A stretch of DNA of 8,340 nt, taken from positions 1-8,340 of the forward strand of contig JAILIJ010000225.1 in assembly GCA_024695315.1 (NCBI GenBank), written 5' to 3'. Source of the DNA: Bacteroidaceae bacterium. Its GTDB lineage: Bacteria; Bacteroidota; Bacteroidia; Bacteroidales; Bacteroidaceae. The position numbers and the translations under genes are program-made. Of this stretch, positions 1 through 5,288 are shown piece by piece; the first letter of the stretch is position 1; each line of letters starts with the position of its first letter. The notes under the pieces were generated by a model. The model was not told the origin of the DNA, searched no databases, and saw only the letters and a list, made by a program, of their open reading frames with translations.

Positions 1-171
1 AATCATGATAACCATAACCTCAGCATCCGACATGGTCGAGTCCCGATGATATTTGCGTTTGAGAGGTTTATTAGCACTATCTATGGAATATTTTGCCATC
101 ATACGGTTAAAAACCTTGCAGAACTCATCTGTCATAAAGAAAATTTCTGTAACTTTGCTTTCGCTAAACAT
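1..171 (-). CDS. IS982-family transposase, N-terminal part (partial)
   Basis: The reverse complement encodes 57 codons from an ATG at 171-169 to the window edge without a stop, so the gene continues to the left. Key segments are VTEIFFMTDEFCKVFNRMM near the start, YHRDSTMSDAEVMVIMI at the end, and a basic patch (KRKYHR) between them. From memory, this pattern of VTEIF, DDFCK and YHRDSTxSxAEIMxIMI is the standard N-terminus of IS982-family transposases in Bacteroidales. The catalytic DDE residues lie outside the window, so activity cannot be judged. The start was chosen because it gives the family-like N-terminus and sits flush against a leader stem-loop. An open plus-strand frame across this stretch is its shadow. 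The family call is from recalled patterns and is fairly secure; the state of the full gene is unknown. Confidence 0.82.
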   Translation of the reverse strand, partial: MFSESKVTEIFFMTDEFCKVFNRMMAKYSIDSANKPLKRKYHRDSTMSDAEVMVIMI

Positions 172-231
172 AGCGGAATATTGTTGTTGCTCTTTCTGAT
201 TAAGCACCTTAAATGTGCAACATTTTCCGCT
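172..231 (-). promoter_or_regulatory. Leader stem-loop abutting the transposase start codon
   Basis: In the transposase leader, AGCGGAA (231-225) pairs with TTCCGCT (178-172), and TGTTGC (222-217) pairs with GCAACA (190-185). The two helices are separated by a 2-nt versus 6-nt internal loop. The 3' arm ends at base 172 and the ATG begins at 171, so the folded RNA would place the initiation region against or inside the helix. A smaller near-palindrome, GCAC to GTGC, lies in the apical part. By inference, this could limit translation of transposase from transcripts that read in from outside, as known for fold-back leaders in some other insertion sequences. The pairing is seen in the sequence; the regulatory role is not. 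Confidence 0.5.
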
Positions 232-255
232 AATTACAAAATTTACAAACAATTA

Positions 256-280
256 AAATTCATCGAACTCACGTTATTTA
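256..280 (-). repeat. Inverted repeat, left copy (probable IS end)
   Basis: Read on the minus strand from 280 downwards, this is TAAATAACGTGAGTTCGATG followed by AATTT. It matches 1451-1475 on the plus strand at 23 of 25 positions, including the first 15 without a break. It lies between the transposase leader and a plus-strand coding remnant, as expected for the terminal inverted repeat of the element at the left edge. Confidence 0.7.
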
Positions 281-282
281 TT

Positions 283-423
283 GGCTCTGATGTTACATCA
301 TCAAAAGAAAAAGGTCCTGTATTGTTTAAAGAGGGTTATACAGAAATAACAGCAGACAGAGTTGTTGTTAAACCAGAAGTTGTAGTAAATAAGAATGCTA
401 AATTTAAAATTAACAAAAAATAA
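283..423 (+). pseudogene. 3' remnant of a secreted/surface-protein gene
   Basis: The last 46 codons of a plus-strand frame look like a genuine protein tail: GPVLFKEGYTEI, then TADRVVVKPEVVVNKNAKFKI, then NKK and a TAA stop at 421-423. The rhythm of alternating hydrophobic residues ending in a 'nAxFxI' unit resembles the repetitive C-terminal modules (GF.v..GA.F.A type) found in many Bacteroidetes secreted proteins. No start codon, signal peptide or upstream domain belongs to it. The frame runs to the left only through the inverted repeat and the IS leader, where it overlaps the transposase antisense. I infer that the rest of the gene was removed or separated when the element arrived. The stop is 4 bases before the ATG of the next gene, so the two were probably co-transcribed. 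The assignment to a module family is tentative. Confidence 0.5.
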
Positions 424-427
424 TTCT

Positions 428-1198
428 ATGAAACTTTTTTTATTTTCTTTTTTTGTTTTGCTTTGCGGGATTAACACCCATGCGCAAAATTATCGTCCTT
501 TTTTTACAAAAGGAAAGGTATGGCATTATGCCATAAAGGATCTTGTTGATGGCGATAAAAGTCATGAACCATACCGATTTACGGTTGCTGTTGCTGGCGA
601 TACTGTGAAGGGCGGACGTGTGTGTACAAAGTTGTCGGTCACAGACCTCCAGTATCCAGAGAAAAGTTTTAATACTGTTGCGTTCGAAGAAGATGGAAAA
701 GTGTATAAATATTCTTCTAATGATGCACGTTTATATTTTGACTTTGCAGAACCATTTGAACATACCTTTCATATACTTTTTTCTGGTTTGGTTAATGAAT
801 ATGATGGCACTGATGAAATTTCCATTGGCTGCAAAACTTTCAAGAGGTGGCGTATTGATAATATAGAAGAATTAGTGCAAGATGTGCCTCGGCTTCTTTG
901 GGATATATATGTCTTAGACGGAGTAGGAACGGATTTCGGTTCATTCATAGGACTTCCATATCATTATGGAGAAAACGATTATGTATGTTTGGAATATTGC
1001 GACTTTGGCGATGGTGATGTTATAAGCGCGGATTCGTTTTCTCGTAGTAGCACTTATTTGGATATAAAAGCAACAGATGAGGCTACAGAAGTAGTAAATA
1101 ATAAAAAGAATGATGATAGATGCATAAATGTCTCTTCACATGTATATATTAAAAACGGTAAGAAATTTTTAAGTAATTCATATTATGATAAGTTCTAA
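428..1198 (+). CDS. Secreted protein of unknown function (256 residues)
   Basis: The ATG at 428 was chosen because it starts a clear signal peptide: MKL, a Phe/Leu-rich core, then CGINTHAQ with cleavage near residue 19 or 20. An upstream in-frame ATG at 395 would add 11 polar residues inside the preceding remnant. The mature protein opens with RPFFTKGKVWHYAIKDL, the 'pF...gkvWhY' start I associate with Bacteroidales exported proteins of unknown function. It is rich in aromatic and acidic residues and probably mainly beta. No enzyme motif is visible. Near the C-terminus, HVYIKNGKKFL resembles the 'GIYIxNGKKVL' ending common in Prevotella exported proteins, but it continues with a non-standard SNSYYDKF tail and lacks a clear preceding GR(R/K) turn. 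The last 14 bases overlap the next frame. It sits in the repeat-bracketed segment between two gene remnants and may be a passenger that survived. Confidence 0.75.
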   Translation: MKLFLFSFFVLLCGINTHAQNYRPFFTKGKVWHYAIKDLVDGDKSHEPYRFTVAVAGDTVKGGRVCTKLSVTDLQYPEKSFNTVAFEEDGKVYKYSSNDARLYFDFAEPFEHTFHILFSGLVNEYDGTDEISIGCKTFKRWRIDNIEELVQDVPRLLWDIYVLDGVGTDFGSFIGLPYHYGENDYVCLEYCDFGDGDVISADSFSRSSTYLDIKATDEATEVVNNKKNDDRCINVSSHVYIKNGKKFLSNSYYDKF

Positions 1199-1457
1199 TT
1201 ATTTTTTTAGGTACATTGCAGTCGTTGTTTCGTTTGTAATGTCAAATTTAGCAAATGCTCAGATAGAGTATGCTAATGGTAAACTGCGCTTTGGCGGAGC
1301 CTCTCAGTTCATGAATTATCCGATATGTATTCAAGGTGGTGGTACATATTGGACAATTGATAATAAATATTTTCAGTTGGATTTGTCTGCCAAGAATCCT
1401 CGTTTGGCTGGAACTGATGATAAAGTTGTTTTTTACAATACAAAAACACGTAAATAA
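1185..1457 (+). pseudogene. 5' remnant of a secreted protein, possibly of the S74 tail-fibre-like type
   Basis: The frame encodes 90 residues. It has a signal peptide (FFRYIAVVVSFVMSNLANAQ, residues 7-26), followed by a beta-rich segment with IEYANGKLRFGG and, near the end, NKYFQLDLSAKNPRLAGTDD and KVVFYNTKT. From memory, the 'FFQ.D....NPR.AG....VVFYN..T' pattern occurs in Bacteroidales exported proteins that continue into 'FNSIQV..VYNYSDARAK' and a C-terminal S74 (endosialidase-chaperone) domain. Nothing of that continuation is present. The frame reaches its TAA (1455-1457) inside the inverted repeat at 1451-1475, so its last codons and its stop come from the repeat. The start at 1185 overlaps the upstream gene by 14 nt; an internal ATG at 1239 would lose most of the signal peptide. 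The protein could still be made as a small exported peptide, but I read it as a truncated gene. Confidence 0.55.
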
Positions 1458-1475
1458 CGTGAGTTAGACGAATTT
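1451..1475 (+). repeat. Inverted repeat, right copy
   Basis: TAAATAACGTGAGTTAGACG followed by AATTT matches the minus-strand copy at 280-256, with differences at only two positions. It truncates the secreted-protein frame to its left. If this is an IS end, the body of that element should extend to the right, but no transposase sequence is visible there. It would then be a relic, a solo end, or the border of a small non-autonomous element. Confidence 0.65.
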
Positions 1476-1523
1476 ATTTAGAAAAGAGTAAGCTGATTGT
1501 CAGCGGCGTTGATGAGATCTATT

Positions 1524-1574
1524 TTTGAGCAGTGTTTGAGCAGTGTTTGAGCGGTGCTCAAACACTGCTCAAAC
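1524..1574. repeat. Perfect 19-bp hairpin built from 11-bp repeats
   Basis: Three tandem copies of TTTGAGCAGTG lie at 1524-1534, 1535-1545 and 1546-1556, the third with one A-to-G change. They are followed by their reverse complement. The left arm, 1534-1552, pairs perfectly with 1556-1574 over 19 bp around a 3-base GGT loop. Because the arm is itself repetitive, alternative registers using the first copy are possible. No T-run follows on either strand, so it is not a standard intrinsic terminator. Its perfection in an otherwise eroded stretch suggests recent origin or selection, for instance as a REP-like or transposase-recognised palindrome. Confidence 0.8.
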
Positions 1575-1720
1575 GTTGATTAAACAAGTCATTTTTGTTA
1601 GCATTTTTAGTTGTAGGCTGTGATGAGAGGCACTTAATGCTGGATAAATCTTCCATTTGAGCGCAACATTTTTTGTAAAGTTCAGCAGGAATAGTTCTAT
1701 TATTTTGAAGAGATTTTCCG

Positions 1721-1735
1721 AATCACGCCGTGATT
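1721..1735. repeat. Short palindrome AATCACG-C-CGTGATT
   Basis: Two perfect 7-base arms surround a single C. The element stands alone in non-coding sequence about 150 bases to the right of the long hairpin. It could be a protein-binding site or part of a dispersed repeat; nothing nearby identifies a regulator. Confidence 0.4.
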
Positions 1736-1919
1736 TTAAGAATTGTTTCGCAATGGGCATAGAATTGTCCAGTAGGAATAAAGATTTTTTTCTGTTTCGA
1801 TGAACAAAATGTTCTGCATGATTAGTTTGTTTTTTCTGTATTAGTGAGTAGGTGGAAATAAAGTTGGTGTTGAGACAAAGCGTAGACGATTAGATGAATA
1901 TATATTGTTTCAAACAAGA

Positions 1920-1957
1920 AAAGAGGTTGTGTCAAAAATAGTTGACACAACCTCTTT
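1920..1957 (-). terminator. Intrinsic terminator after rmlD, possibly bidirectional
   Basis: AAAGAGGTTGTGTCAA (1920-1935) and TTGACACAACCTCTTT (1942-1957) form a perfect 16-bp stem around a 6-base loop. On the minus strand the stem begins 21 bases after the rmlD stop codon and is followed by TTCTTGTTTG. That placement makes it the end of the five-gene operon. On the plus strand it could also stop transcription coming from the secreted-protein remnants. Confidence 0.85.
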
Positions 1958-1978
1958 GTTGTATATTTATTGTATGCT

Positions 1979-2857
1979 TTATTTATTCAATAAAGCAATA
2001 CATTCTGTAAGCGAATCTTCCCAATAAGGAACTTCTATGCCGTATGTGTTCTTAATCTTAGTTTTGTCAAGTACAGAATAGTGAGGACGTGCGGCTGCAG
2101 TCGGATACTCGTCTGTGTGAAGAGGGCGTACTTTACAATTCTTGATGCCAGCTATGCGGTGGATAGCCTTTGTGAAGTCGTACCATGAAATAACGCCTTC
2201 ATTTGAGAAATGGTATATGCCAGGAACGATGCCCTTGTTAATTGCAGTCATGATGGCAACAGCAAGGTCGCGAGCATAGGTCGGAGTACCTATTTGGTCA
2301 AATATTACTCCAAGTTCGCTCTTTTCCTTTCCGAGACGAATCATAGTTTTTACAAAATTATTGCCATATATTGAGTAAAGCCATGCTGTACGGATGATCA
2401 TGCTGTTCTTACATCCCGCCTGAACTTTCTTTTCACCAGCAAGTTTTGTTATTCCATAAACCGAATTAGGGCATGTAGCTTGTTCTTCTTTATATGGAGT
2501 GTGGTTTGTTCCGTCAAAAACGTAGTCCGTACTAACGTGGATCATGCTACCTCCGCGCTTTCCTATGACTTCTGCAAGAATGCCAGGTGCGTCAGTATTG
2601 ATTTTTTCGCATAAAGATTTGTCGGATTCTGCTTTGTCTACAGCTGTATATGCTGCGCAGTTGACGATGCAGTCTATATTGTTTTCTTCAACAAACTTCT
2701 CTACATCTTCTTTCTTTGTTGCGTCAAGAACAGAAGCTTTCAAACCTTCCGGAATGATAATATCTGTGAGGAAATATTGATGTTGTGGATTAGCCTTAGC
2801 AAGGAGTTGCATTTCGTTACCAAGCTGGCCGTTACATCCTGTGATTAAAATATTCAT
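1979..2857 (-). CDS. rfbD: dTDP-4-dehydrorhamnose reductase (RmlD/RfbD)
   Basis: This cytoplasmic enzyme carries out the last step of dTDP-L-rhamnose synthesis, reducing dTDP-4-dehydro-L-rhamnose with NAD(P)H to supply rhamnose for surface polysaccharide. The 292-residue product is full length for the family. It has the Rossmann nucleotide-binding motif GCNGQLG (residues 7-13), NCAAYTAVDKAE (66-77), STDYVFDG (109-116), the catalytic YGITK (Tyr134, Lys138) and RTAWLYSIYGNNF (156-168). All are standard for the RmlD branch of the short-chain dehydrogenase superfamily. It is the last gene of the operon, 51 nt after the DUF4924 gene, with a strong terminator following. No rmlA, rmlB or rmlC is in the window. 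In the Bacteroides genomes I recall, the gene is usually followed by prfC; here it meets accessory sequence instead. Start and function are secure. Confidence 0.96.
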   Translation of the reverse strand: MNILITGCNGQLGNEMQLLAKANPQHQYFLTDIIIPEGLKASVLDATKKEDVEKFVEENNIDCIVNCAAYTAVDKAESDKSLCEKINTDAPGILAEVIGKRGGSMIHVSTDYVFDGTNHTPYKEEQATCPNSVYGITKLAGEKKVQAGCKNSMIIRTAWLYSIYGNNFVKTMIRLGKEKSELGVIFDQIGTPTYARDLAVAIMTAINKGIVPGIYHFSNEGVISWYDFTKAIHRIAGIKNCKVRPLHTDEYPTAAARPHYSVLDKTKIKNTYGIEVPYWEDSLTECIALLNK

Positions 2858-2908
2858 AACTATTGCTTATTAGATATTCTTGAAGAATAAAAATCGAGAA
2901 TTTTGAAA

Positions 2909-3451
2909 TTACAATTCAAGTTCGTTTGCCTTATCTTTTTTGTAGTAATCGCTAAGCATTCCTAAGAGTTTCACGATGTCGCTTATTGCTGCTGAGGTTT
3001 CTGGTGTGACTTGAGTGCCCTGAGCTTTAAGAAGCATTATCATATAAAGTGCATCGAAGCAGTTTTCTATTTCTGTCTTTTCTTGTCCGTTGCTTTTATT
3101 GCGATATTCTACAATGAAAGGTAGGGCCTTGTAGTATGCGGCAGAATAGAACGGATATTTAGGTGATTTAAGAATTTGAAGATGGAGGTCGTTGAGTAGA
3201 AGGATAATATTGTGGTTTATCTGAAGATGTCCTTCTTTCTCTTTACTTTCCTCATGCATCATTTCTATTAGATTTTCATACCATCCTTTTAGTTTCTCGC
3301 TCATTTCTTCGTTGAGCTTAAAGCTTGGTATGTATTCTTTTGCAATCTTTTCTATATTTAGGTCATAGGCACGAATTGTGTCTTCCACCTGCCACATATA
3401 TAGAAGATATTCTGCTATGTTGGCTTGTTTTAGTTGTTCTGAAATGTACAT
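2909..3451 (-). CDS. DUF4924 family protein, function unknown
   Basis: The product is a 180-residue, mostly helical cytoplasmic protein without signal peptide or membrane segments. Recognisable stretches are the N-terminal ISEQLKQANIAEYLLYMWQVED (residues 3-24 in two halves, ISEQLKQANIAEY and LLYMWQVED), GHLQINHNIILLLNDLHLQIL and YKALPFIVEYRNKS. These match what I remember of DUF4924, a Bacteroidales family of about 180 residues with no known function. No catalytic motif is obvious. The C-terminus is charged (KKDKANELEL). It lies between the LysE gene (56 nt) and rmlD (51 nt) in the same direction, a neighbourhood I recall from other Bacteroidales, which suggests a housekeeping role. Family assignment is likely; function cannot be given. 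Confidence 0.85.
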   Translation of the reverse strand: MYISEQLKQANIAEYLLYMWQVEDTIRAYDLNIEKIAKEYIPSFKLNEEMSEKLKGWYENLIEMMHEESKEKEGHLQINHNIILLLNDLHLQILKSPKYPFYSAAYYKALPFIVEYRNKSNGQEKTEIENCFDALYMIMLLKAQGTQVTPETSAAISDIVKLLGMLSDYYKKDKANELEL

Positions 3452-3507
3452 GTCTATACTATTCTTTAGAGAAAAAGACTAATAGAGTTTGGCGTCTATA
3501 AAATCTT

Positions 3508-4215
3508 TTAATACATCGAAGGAATGCTATTGCCGGTGATTGTCCATATAGCTACGAATGCAGATACAACCATGACTATCACTCCAATTATACGATTTAT
3601 AATCCATAATCCTCTTTCCTCGAATTTGTTGCGCACTTTGTCAATAATCCAAGTAAGGCAGAACCACCATAATAGTGCTCCGACAATGATGAAAATGTAT
3701 CCTGCCGATTGTGGTATAGGATTGTCTGGAACTATGAATGTGAACTGGCTGAACATAGCAATGAATAAGAATATTATTGCTGGATTTGATATTGTTACGG
3801 CCAATCCTGTGATGAAATTGTGTATCAAATTCCCCTTGTTGTGAGACACTGGGCGTACAGATTGCACAGGGTTGCTTCTAAAGGTGAAGACGCCAAAGAT
3901 AAACAAGAGAACGCTTCCTATAATCTGTAGCCAAAACAGTACATGTGGGTCCTCTATGTAGTCAACAACAAATGAAAGTCCATATCCTGTTATTACTGCG
4001 TATATGATATCACTAAGTGCAGCGCCACAACCAGTAGCGAATCCGTACCATCGTCCTTTGTTTAGTGTTCGCTGAATACAGAGAACGCCTACAGGACCCA
4101 TAGGTGCTGATGCTACGATTCCAATTATAGTACCCTTGACAATCATATCCACCACTCCGATGGTTTGTTGCCAAGGTATAAATTGCGGTATGTTGGTGCT
4201 AAATATTTCAAGCAT
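3508..4215 (-). CDS. LysE/RhtB-family inner-membrane exporter
   Basis: This is a predicted exporter of amino acids or other small solutes across the inner membrane. The 235-residue product has about six hydrophobic segments (roughly residues 24-46, 58-85, 93-112, 132-158, 170-192 and 204-227). It carries the family signature GIVASAPMGPVGVLCIQRTL (32-51) and the SNPA motif (143-146) in a later segment. Substrate cannot be read from sequence. The first ATG (4215) lies 4 nt after the asparaginase stop, suggesting translational coupling. A second ATG at residue 24 (4146) is preceded by GGAGTGGTGGAT and would give a product starting directly with the first membrane segment, so either start is possible. 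Coupling to an asparaginase makes an amino acid plausible as substrate, but this is an inference. Confidence 0.92.
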   Translation of the reverse strand: MLEIFSTNIPQFIPWQQTIGVVDMIVKGTIIGIVASAPMGPVGVLCIQRTLNKGRWYGFATGCGAALSDIIYAVITGYGLSFVVDYIEDPHVLFWLQIIGSVLLFIFGVFTFRSNPVQSVRPVSHNKGNLIHNFITGLAVTISNPAIIFLFIAMFSQFTFIVPDNPIPQSAGYIFIIVGALLWWFCLTWIIDKVRNKFEERGLWIINRIIGVIVMVVSAFVAIWTITGNSIPSMY

Positions 4216-4219
4216 AAAT

Positions 4220-5275
4220 TTATAAATCTGTTAATTCGCCTACGAGTGATTGGCTCATAAGTTGCCTAACTTCGGATGCGCGAAAACCTCGTCCAAAGAG
4301 GACCATAAGTTTTGTGATGGCTGCTTCGACGGTAATATCATGTCCGCTGATGACACCTGCTTCTATTAGCTGGCGTCCAGTTTCGTATATTCCCATTTCC
4401 ACGCCTCCGCTCTGACATTGTGTGACATTAACTATCACTTTGCCATTTTTTGTCGCTTCGCTAATGGCGTCGATAAGCCACTGTTCGCGAGGAGCATTTC
4501 CTGATCCGAAAGTACGCAACACAATTCCCTTGACGCAGTCCATGGCAAATACTTGTTTTACGAGAACTGGTTGTATGCCAGGGAAGAGAGTGAAAGCTAT
4601 CACTTCGCTGCTTACATCAGTATGTGCCTTAAAAGGCCTTTGATTTGCTATTTTATGTATAGCAGAATCGTTAAAATGTATATTTATCGCTGAAGTAGCT
4701 AGACTAGGATAATTGAAAGATGCGAAAGCGTTGAAACTCTCAGAACTAGTCTTTGTACAGCGGTTTCCTCTAAAAAGTTTGTGACCAAAGAAGACGCACA
4801 CCTCAGGAACAAGTGGATGTCCATTTTTGTCTTGAGCAGCTGCCAATTCTATGGCCGTTAATAAGTTTTCCTTGCCGTCAGTTCTCAAAGCTCCTATTGG
4901 AAGCTGTGAGCCGGTAAGAACTACTGGCTTACCAAGGTTCTCAAGCATGAAACTCAATGCTGAGGCCGTGTAGGCCATTGTGTCTGTGCCGTGAAGAATG
5001 ACGAATCCGTCAAAGTTGTCATAGTTGTAATCTATAATTTTCACCAACTTTGCCCAAAGTTCGGGCTTCATGTCAGAAGAGTCGATAGGTGGGTCGAATT
5101 GATAGTTATGTATGACATAGTCAAACTGCTTAAACTCTGGTACATGTTTGCAGAGATGGTCGAAGTTAAATGTGTCAAGTGCTCCAGTCTCTGGATTTTT
5201 AATCATACCAATGGTGCCACCAGTATAGATGAGCATCAGGCGTTTGCGCGGTTTGTAGAAAATGTTGTTACCCAT
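4220..5275 (-). CDS. ansA: Type I L-asparaginase (cytoplasmic AnsA)
   Basis: The enzyme hydrolyses L-asparagine to aspartate and ammonia. The 351-residue length and the absence of a signal peptide fit the cytoplasmic type I enzyme rather than the periplasmic type II. Visible active-site elements are YTGGTIGM (residues 17-24, nucleophilic Thr21) and LHGTDTMAYTASALSFML (94-111, Thr97 and Asp98 of the second catalytic set), followed by VVLTGSQLPIGALRTDG (118-134). Near the C-terminus, TQCQSGGVEMGIYETG is also typical. The start at 5275 leaves 13 short N-terminal residues before the first strand; a later Met at residue 14 is less likely because homologues usually have a similar lead. It follows the hydrolase gene by 13 nt and precedes lysE by 4 nt, so it is an internal gene of the operon. 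The function call is secure. Confidence 0.96.
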   Translation of the reverse strand: MGNNIFYKPRKRLMLIYTGGTIGMIKNPETGALDTFNFDHLCKHVPEFKQFDYVIHNYQFDPPIDSSDMKPELWAKLVKIIDYNYDNFDGFVILHGTDTMAYTASALSFMLENLGKPVVLTGSQLPIGALRTDGKENLLTAIELAAAQDKNGHPLVPEVCVFFGHKLFRGNRCTKTSSESFNAFASFNYPSLATSAINIHFNDSAIHKIANQRPFKAHTDVSSEVIAFTLFPGIQPVLVKQVFAMDCVKGIVLRTFGSGNAPREQWLIDAISEATKNGKVIVNVTQCQSGGVEMGIYETGRQLIEAGVISGHDITVEAAITKLMVLFGRGFRASEVRQLMSQSLVGELTDL

Positions 5276-5288
5276 ATAGGAACGTCTA

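Larger units (their letters stand above)
1..280 (-). mobile_element. End of an IS982-family insertion sequence, cut by the window edge
   Basis: This stretch holds the start of an IS982-like transposase gene, its untranslated leader and a probable terminal repeat. The boundary at about 280 is inferred from two facts. The 25 bp at 256-280 recur in inverted orientation at 1451-1475, and coding sequence of a different character (a secreted-protein tail on the plus strand) begins directly to the right. The exact tip is uncertain: the shared block includes TAAATAA, which could be part of the element, a target duplication or a preferred target. The other end of the element lies outside the window. 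Confidence 0.6.
1458..1919. other. Gene-free stretch with structured repeats
   Basis: I see no convincing coding region between the truncated secreted-protein frame and the terminator of the minus-strand operon. The stretch contains most of the right inverted repeat, a long perfect hairpin (1534-1574) with 11-bp direct repeats, a 15-base palindrome (1721-1735) and a small GAACA-AAA-TGTTC palindrome (1802-1814). A 63-codon minus-strand frame (1760 to 1569) begins ATGCCCATTGCG and ends inside the hairpin arm. It is Leu/Lys/Ser-rich and without a recognisable motif, so I do not call it a gene. Confidence 0.55.

Noticed and set aside
46..282. Plus-strand open frame running from 46 into the secreted-protein remnant
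   Set aside because: The part left of about 280 is antisense to the transposase and its leader and has no protein-like character. Only the tail after 283 looks real.
1524..1574. CRISPR or tandem-repeat array
   Set aside because: The 11-bp units are directly adjacent without spacers and there are only three of them. No cas gene is present.
1534..1574. Intrinsic terminator for the secreted-protein genes
   Set aside because: The stem is strong but no T-run follows on either strand, and the terminator at 1920-1957 is a better candidate.
1569..1760. 63-codon minus-strand frame
   Set aside because: It has no motif or recognisable family and ends inside the repetitive hairpin arm. It is more likely a chance frame in a repeat-rich stretch.
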